DNA of 64,000 nt from positions 1,550,001 to 1,614,000 of the forward strand of contig VJWN01000005.1 in NCBI GenBank assembly GCA_007644065.1, read 5' to 3'. Below are positions 33,350 through 44,614 of this stretch, one piece after another (within the stretch, counting starts at the first letter, position 1; every line of letters begins with the position of its first letter). The DNA is from Margaritispora aquatica. Its lineage: Eukaryota; Ascomycota; Leotiomycetes; Helotiales; Discinellaceae. The notes under the pieces were generated by a model, which did no database searches, was not told the DNA's origin, and worked only from the letters and a program-made list of their open reading frames with translations. The position numbers and the translations under genes were made by a program.

Positions 33350-35149
33350 TTGATTGATTGCTCGTCACGAGTTTCAATTGTCACTGATCGAACCCTTGGT
33401 TGGATGGATTGTTCTTCGAAACGGGAAAGTAGGTAGCGTCTCTATCCGATCGATAGCTACTCAACAATACAATTCTCACTGAAAAATCCTCTCAGATCGT
33501 CTGCACGTGCTCTGCGTCGCACCAAATGGGGCTGGACGGTCGCTCAAAACGTACCATGTCACCACCGTTTTTGCGTTCCATCCATGGATAGATGGGTAGG
33601 TAGGTGATTCTCCCCAAACCAATGCCTGAATTGGGTTGAAGGTCTCTCTTCTCCCTCACATCGCCTCGCCCCATGCATAGACGTGGGGTAAACCGGAAGA
33701 GGTATACGCCACCAGAAAAATAAAAAGCCCGGCCCATCTCCTCACCTCACGAATCGGTCATGTCCTTGCACAGGCATGTAGGAGGTAAGTACATGAGTAA
33801 GTTGTCCCACATCGCACGAAAAAAGAACGGGCATGAATTAGCGGCTTTCCCATTGAAAAATGTGTGCAGCAACGGCCGTACCCATGGTTGCATGTTTCTA
33901 CCTTAAGCCTCCTTTCCTCCTACTGTCAATGTCGCGGTCGCGGTGGCCCTTCTCCTCCCGGTGTGGCTACATGCATCCGGGATTCATCACTTACTCTTGC
34001 TACATTTCATCCATTTTCCATCCTCCACTCACTTTTCTCCTATCCCTTACACCGCATTCCAATTTGAGTGAAGGAACGACCCTATCGCGGAGACGTCAAA
34101 AATTCAAATGGAAGCACGACGGGTAGTTGAGACGTTGCCACATAAAGTACCTAGACTAAGGTAGGTAAACACTTCTAGCGCCTTTCCAGAAGGGGGGTCT
34201 AGTCTGTCCCAAGCATAATCACTGGTTATCGAGGTGAATATACAGACGCTAAGCCTTCTCGAGGCTGGTCGTGGAACTCTTTTTTCTCCCCCTTCAAATT
34301 CATACTAGACATAATTTACATCATTCTTCTACTGCCAGCTTGTTTCCGTAGTGTGCTGCACACTCCCGCTTCACAATGGGCACCCCAGCAAGTAGCTAAG
34401 TGGTGCCTCTTCGCCCGCTTGCCCTAACCCACCTACTCATTCACCCCCTCCAAGTTCATGCCTGAGGAGGGAGATGCAATTTGTGTGCGTCGTGCAGGAG
34501 GAAAGCCTTAGCCAGACCTGCCGGTGACAAGTGCCTTGCTAGTGAGTTGATTGATTGCTCCCAGCTCAGAGCCTCTCGATATTGAAGGGTGATCGGTTTT
34601 TTATTTCTCTACTCCCACTCTCCACGCCGACTCTGGGCCACCTCTAGTATCCTCTCTCCATCTGCCTCCTCCTCATGTTCCATTCCGCGAGAGACAAACG
34701 AGGCTGCATCGCAGCATAGCTTGCCCCCATGCGCTGGCAGCGCCATGCTGCATGACTGTATTATCAGCTTGTCTGGTTAGATGGGAGGACTGACCTGACT
34801 GACGACTCAAGTGGGATTGATTGATTTTTGTTTTCTCGTTGAAATATCTAACATCCGATATCCTTTGCTGCCCTGCTCCTATCCTGTTCTGTCCCTGCCT
34901 TCTCCTTCGAAAGAAGAATTCTCCGAACTCGATCTCCCCCGTCTTTTGCTCGTTGTCTTACATACACAATAGCAGTATCTAGCAATCTCCCTCATTCGTC
35001 TAAGTCTGAGTCTAAGGCGGTGCAAAGAAAGACGAGATACCATCTTACCTTGAGAAGGAGCCACAGCACAAGACAATCACGGTGGTTGAGAGAAATCCGT
35101 GTCTCTGGTCCCCTGTCTTCGTCAGTGGGAACACAAAAGTACAGCCAGC
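33350..35149. other. long upstream region of the forkhead gene
   Basis: This 1.8 kb lies before the forkhead ATG. Pyrimidine-rich tracts near 33,900-34,070 and 34,590-34,700 and CTCTCC-type runs suggest a long promoter plus 5' leader. Short upstream ORFs occur, but none is supported as a gene. Confidence 0.45.
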
Positions 35150-36714
35150 ATGAATCTTGGGTCATATCGTCGTGTACCTCAGGCGGTGCAAGGCATGCTG
35201 TCGAATAGCTATCAATATGGAGAGCTCCCCAACCCCTCCTCAGGAGAGCGATCTTCTACTCTTCGAAATCACAATTCTTTTGACGGACTTCCTCGAGCTC
35301 AACCTGAACAGCATCAACAGCAACAGCATTTCATGACATCCTTAACACCATCTGCTAGCAGCGTCCTGCCAAACTATAACGTCATGAATCCAATGTCGTT
35401 GGCTATGTCACAACCTCAGATGTGGGACGACCAGATGCAGCTGGGAAGCTTTGAGGACCATAGCACTAACAGCTATTATGGCTACTCATCTCCCTTCGCA
35501 GTAGGTGAAAGCGACACTTTCACGAGTGGAGTTGAACTTGGAATCCCTCGTTTCATGCCCAATGAAATGAACAGCAATAACTACAACGACAACATGCTAG
35601 ATGCATATGAGCCTTCAGGCTACCTCGCAGAGCCAAGCAGGTCTGGCTATCAGCATGGAGTGGATAGGTCCAGTATGAGCTACAACAGCGGTCTTGAAGG
35701 CCCTCACGAATTTTCTCGGCTGAGCATTAGTCGCAGCCCGCATCCCAAGCTCGAAGATGATCTATGCGGAGATCCGCTTCAGTTTGAAAGGGCGCCCACG
35801 TACAGGTTTGCATCGAGCGAGGTTTCTGACGAAGGGGGAATCAGTTGTCTTTTCACGCCTAATAGCTCTCGCGAGACAACGACAGCAATCGATGAGGGGG
35901 AACAGGCGACGGAGGAGCCATATGCCAAGCTCATTCATCGCGCACTCATGAGTGCTCCGAACCACTCAATGGTGCTACAAGAGATCTACCAGTGGTTCAG
36001 AGAAAACACTACGAAAGGTAGTTTGAATGAAGGCAAGGGATGGATGAATAGCATCCGCCATAATCTGTCAATGAATGCTGTAAGCTTGCCTACTTTGTTT
36101 CATCTTGCCTTCCAATCACCAGGTATACTTACACTCCACAGGCATTCAAGAAAACAGAACGCAAAATCCAGGGCGATGAGACAAAGAAGTCCACCGAATG
36201 GGTTTTGGAAGACTTTGCGGTTAGAGACGGTGTCCAATCTACAACTCGATACCGCAAGGGTACCAATGCAAAGAAGTTCCTGAGGAACGACCACCCAGCA
36301 GCAGCAAGACAGGTCTCTGGCCGTAAGGGTGGCGTGGCCACCAGTGCGATCAAGAACAGATTTTCACGACGCCGAAGTAAGGATGATCTTAGAGAATCCA
36401 GACGTGCAGCATCACATCGAATCGATAGCGGTCGAAGAAGCGGATTTGAGCAGACGATGACAAGATCGCACGCTGCATCACGTCAGAGGTCGCCGTTGAC
36501 ACCCACAGATGCTGACCGACATCTCGCGAGAAATTACTTTTTAGACAGATCGCAGGACCTGTTGGAGAGTAGCACGTACGATCCAGATCACTTCACGTTG
36601 AATGATGTCCAGGGTGTCTATCTCGATGGACCACTCTTCAGCAACAACCCCAGTCATGACGGTCCGCACTTCCATCATGCTGGACCTAGTCTCGCGAGTC
36701 AGCGATTTGGATAG
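35150..36714 (+). CDS. forkhead-box transcription factor
   Basis: Exons 35150-36079 and 36142-36714 give 500 residues; the 62-nt intron lies inside the DNA-binding domain right after SIRHNLSMNA. The forkhead domain spans about residues 255-345: EPYAKLIHRALMSAPNHSM, VLQEIYQWFRENT, recognition helix GWMNSIRHNLSMNAAFKK, then STEWVLEDFAVRDGVQSTTRYRKG as the wing region. The N-terminal 250 residues are Ser/Asn/Gln/Pro-rich (EQHQQQQH), as in activation regions. The C-terminus has basic clusters (KNRFSRRRSKDD, RESRRAASHR) that may be nuclear localisation signals. The first in-frame ATG is at 35150. I cannot assign it to a named fungal forkhead without an alignment. Confidence 0.9.
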
Positions 36715-38064
36715 GGGCGCCCTTGTCTGATTCGGATGTTTGACCGGTCATGTATAGGATGGAGATGGCGCCTGCAAAAGAGTTGGCTGCATTTACATTT
36801 TTCTTTTATTGTTTCGGGATAATATTTTCTTGTGGGCAAGCAAGCTCTCTTGCATTCACACAAGGATGCGCAACGCGAGCGCATCAAGTGGGTCGGCTTT
36901 GGGTTGATTTTGATCGGATGACTTTTGACTTGACATGTGGATTACGATTCTGGTTCACAGGGTGGAATGCTATGTGGTTGGCTAGGTGGCAAGCATTTTA
37001 TGTTTATTTATTGCGGTGTATGTTGTTGTGCTTGCATTGCATGGCGAAATATGCTGTGCATGCCGCTGGTGCTTTGCAACCTTGTTTGATTTTGGTCCAT
37101 AGAAATTGTGTCAATGAAGGACTTTCACGCGCAAGGATTCTCCAATGCATGATATGAAATGGGGAATCGAAGCTGATACGTTTGAGTGGATGAGGTCGTC
37201 TTGCATTGGTGCTTCACTTTAGAAGGGTTATCTTCAGCGCGACAGTCATAATATCTCTTGGAAGCTTGGTGGTGATCTGTCGTTTTTTTCTGAAGCGCAA
37301 GACGGGAAGTGGGAAAGATATTTGGTGGCAGGTGATAAAGGAGAAGCGAGATAGTCTCCAGTGACCTATTTTTGTGCGCAATACGCAGTATAGAAGCTAG
37401 ACGACGTTCCTAAAGTAGCGGCTCTTGCATTGCATTCGGAGGTTTCTCCGCTATTTCATCGCATGCATGCTTTTTCTCGTCTAAATCCAGGGATCGGGTT
37501 CGAGCGGACATGCGGTGACGTTTCTGGCTGTTTTTCTCAGTTGATGAAAGAACGCCACATGGGACCCACGAGGGCTCTGCGTTTGATCCGAGAGATCTGC
37601 TCTCTTTCTTACCAGATCGAGATGTCCGAGGTTGATTCTCCCTGTGTGAGTAACCGCATACATAGCATGCATCGCGGACATCATGGTGTGGCATGGGGGT
37701 GGAGAACGGGGAAGATCCTCCGCCTTGAGATTCAATGTGCTGCAGAAATGACATTTCTGGTTATTGGCTATATTCTACGCGGGAGAACTACAAGCAACAA
37801 CATTCGAGTGGATCTGTGCTGGGAAGTGAGGTAGCGTTTTGGTGGCGCTTTGGAGGCCACATGCGCCTTTGTAACCAGTGAGAGAGGCATGGCGCGCTTA
37901 GTATTCTGAATAGTACGGGTTCCTGCAAGTTAACCCTTGACCACCGACTAAGATATAGCACAGGCGTATCATAGAAGGCGTATTCGAATGCCAAAATGGG
38001 GTTTTGCTCCTATGCAGTTTGATTCCTGTAGTTTTTCTGATTTCGTGACGTTGATGCGAGAACA

Positions 38065-38122
38065 GAATCGAAATGTGTTATAGGTCATACCCTGAATCGA
38101 AATGTGTTATAGGTAGGGTATG
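38065..38122. repeat. 20-bp direct repeat with flanking 8-bp inverted repeat
   Basis: GAATCGAAATGTGTTATAGG occurs at 38065-38084 and again at 38094-38113. CATACCCT at 38086-38093 pairs with AGGGTATG at 38115-38122, so the second copy can sit in the loop of a hairpin. It is non-coding. Confidence 0.8.
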
Positions 38123-39847
38123 CTGCAATAATACTGCAATGCTGCGATGCTACCGCCGAGAAAGATCGGTCTAGATTTATCGAGCTCTTTCAAGGAGCGG
38201 TTCACCCGAAGCATGCTGTGCTCCAAAGGTTGTGATACCATTTTCTTGCTAGGATCTCAGAAATCTGTCAAGAAGGTGACAAACCTGGAATAGATTGCCC
38301 GTACGCCGACGAGATTCCTCTATAGTCCAAGAAATAAAAGGTTGTCATGTTACACTTGTAGGTGTCGAAAACATACCGAAGCTGCTCGATAGAGAGCCCC
38401 AGTCTGCAAATCGAGCGGTAAGATTCAGTCTTGTTGTTTGTCTCGGCAATGTGCCTAGATCCGTACCAAAGAGCATTACCTTCTTACTCATACGTTGGTC
38501 AAGCCGCTGCGACGTATTGGGAGCTCTGTCCTCGGTGAGCCTCAGTGCCTTCGCCCTACTGTACCTTAAACCTTCATTTCGAGACGGTATAGTTGTCTCT
38601 CTATTCTCTGGCAAATCATTTCGTTTTCCTGCTTATATCACCAATGTGACGTTGCAGCAACTCATTGTATCGTGAAACTATTCAAGTGACGATGTCCAAC
38701 CTCTTGTTGGCCCCTGTCTTTTTCTTCTTCAACATTACTGCTCTTAGGGCCGGACCGGGCCCGCTCTGCAGGACTTTCATTTTTCTCGCTGGGGAGAAGC
38801 CGTATATATTCTGCAGCGTCTCATCCCGTACCGTGTGGGTTTGCACCAAATAATGAAACGGCTTTGTGCGGTAGTTACGGTCGATACCCTCACTGACAGC
38901 GTGCAAGAGTGGCCGAGTTTGTTGGTTCAGCTGCAGTAAGTACGATCTTCCATGGATCTCCCATGGATCTTGGAATCGATTAAGGCATGCCGTCCCGAAA
39001 ATTGGGACAGAATTTCTGCCACCATTTGTGTGGAAGCAGTAGGAATCCGACGGGTTCGTCGGCACCTCAAAGAGGTCGAAGCCAGCTCATTGACATCTGG
39101 AGCTACCCAAATTTGCTCATAGCCACGGATAGCGAATGCTTCTTTAGGTGATTTTTGTTCTCCTTGATGGAGGAGAATCAAATAATACTATTGCTGTGCT
39201 CAGAGTGTTGTTGGTGAGATATGTGAAGATAAACTTAATGTTCAAACTTTTCAAAACATCATTCACTCCAGTTCATTGTTCCATATCTCATATCTCAGAA
39301 GCTCCTCTTTCCTCGTGTCAATTCTCAGACTTTGGCCAACCTTTTCAGCTCGTACCATTGTCGTCAAGAGTCATGTGATGGTTTGATCACATGATTCATG
39401 ATTTCATAGGTATCTATCTCCATCTATTCGGAAGTCCACTTCCTTCCTCTCATCCGTCTTACCGTGTTGCCAATTGAATTCCACAAGGGACAACCTTCAA
39501 TGTTGGACCTGACGACGACTTCAAGAGTTTTTCCGGTCAAACATCCACAAATCATATCTATCAAGCAGGGAAATGATTCCATAAACAATCATCTGCATCA
39601 CAATCAAGCTCAAGATTGCTTAATTTTGTTCTCGAAGATTGTTTTCATATCCCATGTTAGTGCATTCCCCTCCAATATGGAGCCAATTTGCTGGGTCCAC
39701 CGGTTGAATAAAAGCAATGAACTTCCACCAATTATCAATGGCTTCTTGAGCAATTGACAAGGTTCGCACGTTTTTGTACCTGCCATGACCGCCTCTGGCG
39801 AATAACATCAAAGTGAAACGGAGCCGAAAGTGCCTCGAGATGCGGGG

Positions 39848-39991
39848 CTGGGGATGACCCCAAAATTCGCATGGAAAATAGATGGAGAAGCTGGGGTGGG
39901 AGAGTAAAGTCCACTCTTCAGCAATTGCTTAGTGGCCACAAGCATCAAGGCACCAAAGCTTAACCCTGCCATCGTCGTCACGTTCCTGGGG
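39848..39991. promoter_or_regulatory. three CTGGGG motifs upstream of the pectinase (CreA-type sites)
   Basis: CTGGGG occurs at 39848-39853, 39891-39896 and 39986-39991, 235-378 bp before the GH28 start. The motif fits the known CreA/Mig1 consensus SYGGRG for carbon catabolite repression, a usual control on pectinases. The consensus is short, so chance hits are possible; clustering is the argument. Confidence 0.4.
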
Positions 39992-40225
39992 ATGAACTGC
40001 TCTCCGGAAAAATATCCAGGACTTTCATCCCAAGCTCTGCATTCAAGCTCAGCTCTCTGCAATTAATGCTGCAGGCCGCAAGGTATTCCATAGGTAGGTA
40101 GGTGTTTGAGAGAGAATAAATAAGACCATGATGCTGCCCTTCACATCCTCCTGCAGCCTGTTGCTCTCGTCCTCCTGCACCCTCAATTGATCAATTGACT
40201 TCCTCAATCGTTCAGATTTGCAAAT

Positions 40226-41905
40226 ATGCGTTTCCAGGTCACTGCCCTCCTCGCCCTCGCTTCGGCGACGACAACTCTTGCTTCTCCTTCATGGGGAGCT
40301 GTTCAAGATTGGTACAAGTCTGGTAAAGGAAAGCAGGCTTCGGAGCACACTTCGTCGCGTCCAAGCATCAAGTACCATCCAAAGTCGCCTCATAAGCCAG
40401 TGCCATCTTGTCAAACCCGGACCAAGACATGCTACGTCAAAAGCCACAATGATAGCAAAACCGACGATTCGTCGTACATTATGGATGCCATGCACTCTTG
40501 CAACAATGGTGGTCATGTCGTTTTCAAGGAGGGACTTAAATACCTCATCGGCACTGCTTTGGATTTGACCTTCCTGAACCATATTGATATTGGTAACCTT
40601 ACACCCAACCCTGAGATAGTGGATTCTATCAGCTAACAGTTCACTACAGATATCCAGTCATATATCGGATTCACTAACGACACGGTTTACTGGCAAGCAA
40701 ACTCATTCAGATTTGTGTTCCAGAACCAGACCTCATTCTTCAAGCTCGGAGGAAATGATGTCTTCATCTATGGAGGAGGAACCATTGACGGTAATGGTCA
40801 AATCTGGTATGATGCATATGCAGCAAACATCTACACACTTCGTCCAGTCTTGTTCGGAATCGATGGCTTGAAGAACTCTGTCATCAGCGACTTGGTCCTT
40901 AGATACTCGCCCGAGTACTACTTCTTCATGGCCAACTCCACAAATGTTGTTTTCGACAACATCAACATCGCAGGTACAAAGAGCAATCCCTCACTTGTAT
41001 TGATTGGAGGCTGATGATTTCAAAAGGAGGTAGCAACAGTGTCAACCCAGCCAAGAATACCGATGGATGGGATACGTACAGAAGTTCAGACATCGTCATT
41101 CAAAACTCTGTGGTCAACAATGGAGATGGTAAGCCGGCTCTTCCCAAGAATAAGGGCATTTTCTAACACATGTAGATTGTGTCTCCTTCAAGCCCAACTC
41201 GACCAATATGCTGGTACAAAATATGTGGTGCAATGGATCCCATGGAATCTCGGTTGGATCGTAAGTAGCTTTTTATGCAAGGAAGCCGGATCTCGTTGGA
41301 AACAATGGGCTCCGACTTCCAGCTTTCAACTATGAAGACAGGCTGACAATTTTTAGATTGGGTCAATACGTTGGTGCGTACGACATCGTAGAGGATATCT
41401 ATGTCTTCAACACTTCGCTCCACAATGCCACTGTAAGTCCTCAGCAGAGATCCATTAAATGGATTATACTAACCATCAATAGGATGGTGCTCGTATCAAG
41501 GTCTGGCCCAACACACCTTCGGCTCTTTCCGGCGATCTCCAAGGAGGTGGAGGTGACGGCAGAGTCAACAACATTACCTTCGATACAATGTACATCGATC
41601 AAGTCGATTACGCCATCGAGCTCACTCAATGCTATGGCCAGAAGAACTTGACGCTCTGCCTGCAGTTCCCATCGCCTCTCACAATCACAAATATCAAGTT
41701 CAACAACATCTATGGAAAGACGACCAAGAAGTACAGCCCTCAGATTGGTCTCTTCCAGTGCTCCAGCGTGGCAGTGTGCAATAACATCACTGCGACAAAC
41801 ATCGACGTTTTGAGCCCTACTGGAACAGACACGGCATACTGCCTTAACGTTGACCAAAGCAAGTTGGATGCAACCTGCACGGATGTCTACAAAGGATATA
41901 ATTAG
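40226..41905 (+). CDS. GH28 polygalacturonase, secreted (exo-type likely)
   Basis: Six exons (40226-40592, 40650-40973, 41027-41128, 41176-41260, 41357-41432, 41483-41905) give 458 residues with consistent phases. It hydrolyses alpha-1,4 bonds of polygalacturonic acid in plant pectin outside the cell. The N-terminus is a signal peptide ([19 protein letters not shown]). All GH28 active-site motifs appear after splicing: NTDGWD (first Asp), GDDC (catalytic Asp pair, formed across an intron), [11 protein letters not shown] (His) and ARIKVW (Arg/Lys). Beta-helix turns such as [18 protein letters not shown] precede them. Many N-glycosylation sequons (NxS/T) are present. The [12 protein letters not shown]...FKPNSTN style after NTDGWD is typical of fungal exopolygalacturonases. 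The exo mode is inferred, while GH28 membership is certain. Confidence 0.94.
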
Positions 41906-42566
41906 TGTGTAAATATAATTGGAAGTGGTAGAATATGATTGGGATGATGAATGAAAACATTAATACTTCCACATTTGACCTAGTGCTCCGAGCATACCTA
42001 CTTGAATAAGATCGAAATGTGAATCACTCAACTGATATTGTGGTGAATAGCGAGAGAAGTATATAAAAGTTTGCGGTTACGTATAGAGAATAGACCCCAA
42101 CTTTATGCAAACTTGGTGAAGGGGCAGTCGAATCATTTGGGCCTTCCCATCAACGTTAAGGATCCCAAGTGAAACAGAATCCATACGCGTAAACCGCAGA
42201 TTTTCAATATCTATCGAATGCTGTATGTATATTGATGGCCTATAACATTTGAGACCGCGAACTCGAACATTGGAAGATAAGGTAAATCAAGCAAGGAACT
42301 CCGAATGAATGAATTGAGACGAAGGATAAACCTGGAAGTCTGAGCTTGGTAGGCGTAATATCACCTGATCTCGCGTTTGCCGAGGTACACGTCGTACTAA
42401 AATAAGTGGAAGGTAAGGTAGGTATATAATAACCAATTCAATTTACCCCACAGCGCGATCTATTCACCTCGTGAGGTAACTTAGTTGCGAAATCTATCTC
42501 TCAAAGATATAAATAACTACAAAACTCAGCACATTGGACCAAACAAACCACACAGTATATGTTCAA
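41906..42566. other. intergenic, no gene supported
   Basis: This is the 3' flank of the pectinase gene and upstream DNA of the 2EXR pseudogene. It is AT-rich, with no frames of interest. Confidence 0.4.
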
Positions 42567-42845
42567 TCCTCCCTTCTCTACCATTTGGTACGAGTTTCCA
42601 TCTAACTTAGATCTTGCAGACTTAAAGATGGATTTTGTAGAAAAGCTCACCCACGAGAAACCTTCATCTAGCACGAAGCCAGCCCTTTGCAACCAAACTA
42701 TCACTGGACAAGTCTTACAGTATGTTTAAACCTCTTACTATTTCACACGAATTTCCATCTGATATTGATTATTGTAGATTTGAGTATGGATGTCAAAGAA
42801 AAGGTCGCCCACGAGAATGTCAGATCCAGCACCAAGAATGGTGTG
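42567..42845 (+). repeat. diverged tandem duplication of the 5' end of the 2EXR locus
   Basis: Two copies, roughly 42570-42680 and 42728-42838, are offset by about 157-158 bp. Shared landmarks are TTTCCATCT, a short spacer, then an ATG (42628 and 42786) followed by similar codons: MDFVEKLTHEKPSSSTKP versus MDVKEKVAHENVRSSTKN. Similarity is kept at protein level, so the duplicated piece included the start of the coding region. Confidence 0.7.
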
Positions 42846-43969
42846 CAATCCAAGTTTGAAAAGTCAGAAGCACAATTGGCAAAAGAGCGAGAAGTTGAGC
42901 AGATGCGATTGGAGAACGCAAAAAGAAAGGCGTATCATGCACATCACAATCACAAGACTGTTCAACTCCTCAAACCAGAATGTGCAAATAGAAAGCTCCC
43001 TGGCAAAGGCAGGAAAGATGTTCTCGTAAATATGCTGTTGTCAATGCCGATCTATATCGCACTTCGGAGCAGCAACAGCAGGACTACACAGCGCAACTTG
43101 AAGCCCAGCGACAGGAAAGACTGCAAGCTATCGTGTCTTTCCCTCAATTCAATCAGGTGCCATGAGAATTGCGCCGTATGATCTGGGAATTTTCGATGTG
43201 TGTTCCGCAATTCATATGCCCAGATCAGATGTGTCGAGTCGAGCAGGATCTCAAGGACAATTACAATACATCATACGAACTGGACTTTGGAAGGTCTAAA
43301 GATCGCCCAACTAAGTTGTTAGGAGCAGACAATCTTTCTTTCGGTTACCAGGACTCCCGATATGAGGGTTCGCTCCAACTAGATTGGGACGACTTTCCGC
43401 ATTTCAAAAAAGCTCAAAATCCACGCAACCCATCAGCATTTAGTGTCAATTCCGAGTCTAGGCAGATCGTACTTCAACGATATCATCTGGATTTTGGTAC
43501 GAAAAACATATACGCTGACTGGAAAGTTGATGTTTCGTACTTTGATCACTCCGAACGGCCGCATGATAGTGGCTGGGTTGCCAGCAACGTAGCCTTCCTG
43601 CAAGAGGTTGGTGAAGTTCAACATATCGGCTTTGGAGAACACTACGGAGGATCGATAGCACATAGGTCCGGTCCAGGCATTAGGTGGTAAGCATGTGCAG
43701 TGAATCTTAATTCGACCTTCAAAGGCTTGACAAAGATCTTCTTAGCATATAACAACTCATTTGACGGATGCAGCGGGGAGCCAGGTTGCATGGTATTAGA
43801 GGATGAGATGAAGTATGAGGCCTTCAATGATGATTACATTCTTCCTCGAGACGGAAATCTTCGACAAGACAAGATCCTTCGGTTGCTGAGAGGCTTAAAG
43901 GCGGCCGTGGGTGCTGAAGTGGAAGCTAAGCGTGTTGCTATGAAGAATGTGCCATGCCTCGCAAAGTAG
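42786..43969 (+). pseudogene. 2EXR-domain gene with two in-frame stops
   Basis: Exon 1 (42786-43025) encodes a charged, coiled-coil-like N-terminus (KFEKSEAQLAKEREVEQMRLE). A phase-0 intron (43026-43072, GTAAAT...GAGCAG) joins it to QQQDYTAQLEAQRQERLQA and the 2EXR start FPQFNQVP. An in-frame TGA (43163-43165) follows exactly where the family often has Trp, then ELRRMIWEFSM continues. The frame runs on through AFSVNSESRQIVLQRYHLDF to a TAA (43688-43690), and again in the same frame through STFKGLTKIFLAYNNSF to a TAG at 43967-43969. Both breaks fit C:G-to-T:A changes (Trp to TGA, Gln to TAA), leaving the rest open. Read-through or an unusual gene structure is possible, but decay is simpler. 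Confidence 0.72.
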
Positions 43970-44614
43970 GAGGTTTCTGGGCTCGAGGTGACTTCACTTA
44001 CAGCGATGGCGGTAGGAAGGTTGTTCTGATGCGGTGTCTGTAACATCAGACCTACCGACCTAAGGTACCCTACTTTAGATAGATTCCAAATCAACATAAT
44101 TAGCTTCTCTGCAACTAGATGAGCCACATTTAGAAGGAAACGTGTGAAGGTTAACAGTTAATAACCCAATATTCGCCACATAACAATCCAGACAGCGGGG
44201 TCTGAATTTCTCTATGCGTCGACTTCGAAATAACTTCTAAAACAAATCTATTAACTAAAAGCATATTTTCTCCCTTAGATTTGTTTACATTTTTCTCTAG
44301 GTTCAGTGCACGTGATGAATATCTAGACATGCTATCCTGAAGCCTGCCTGTGCCTGTACTACCAACCTACAACAAGACCGGAAAGCTACCTCATCTCTGA
44401 AATGCACATGCTGAGCAACCTGCTACACATCTTTCCTGGGCAGCATTCTCATTCTGTCATGCGGGTGATCTGCCGATTCTCAAGCCGGCTTGCAGCCTTG
44501 TAATTCCACTGTTCCACAGCCTAGTCAGGCAAAGACGACCACCACATATACGAGCGCGTCAATATCTTCTTCCTCTCACCGACAACGACATTGTTCCAAT
44601 GTCCAATCGATAGT
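43970..44614. other. intergenic, no gene supported
   Basis: This is the upstream region of the Nej1 gene. The 44,500-44,600 part is rich in CA/TC and likely holds its promoter and leader. Confidence 0.4.

Larger units (their letters stand above)
36715..40225. other. 3.5 kb region with no firm gene
   Basis: This lies between the forkhead gene and the pectinase gene. Minus-strand frames at 38345-38614 and 38682-39181 look somewhat coding-like but change frame and lack an identifiable domain (see findings). A 20-bp direct repeat with flanking inverted repeat lies at 38065-38122. The last 400 bp is the pectinase promoter. Confidence 0.45.
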
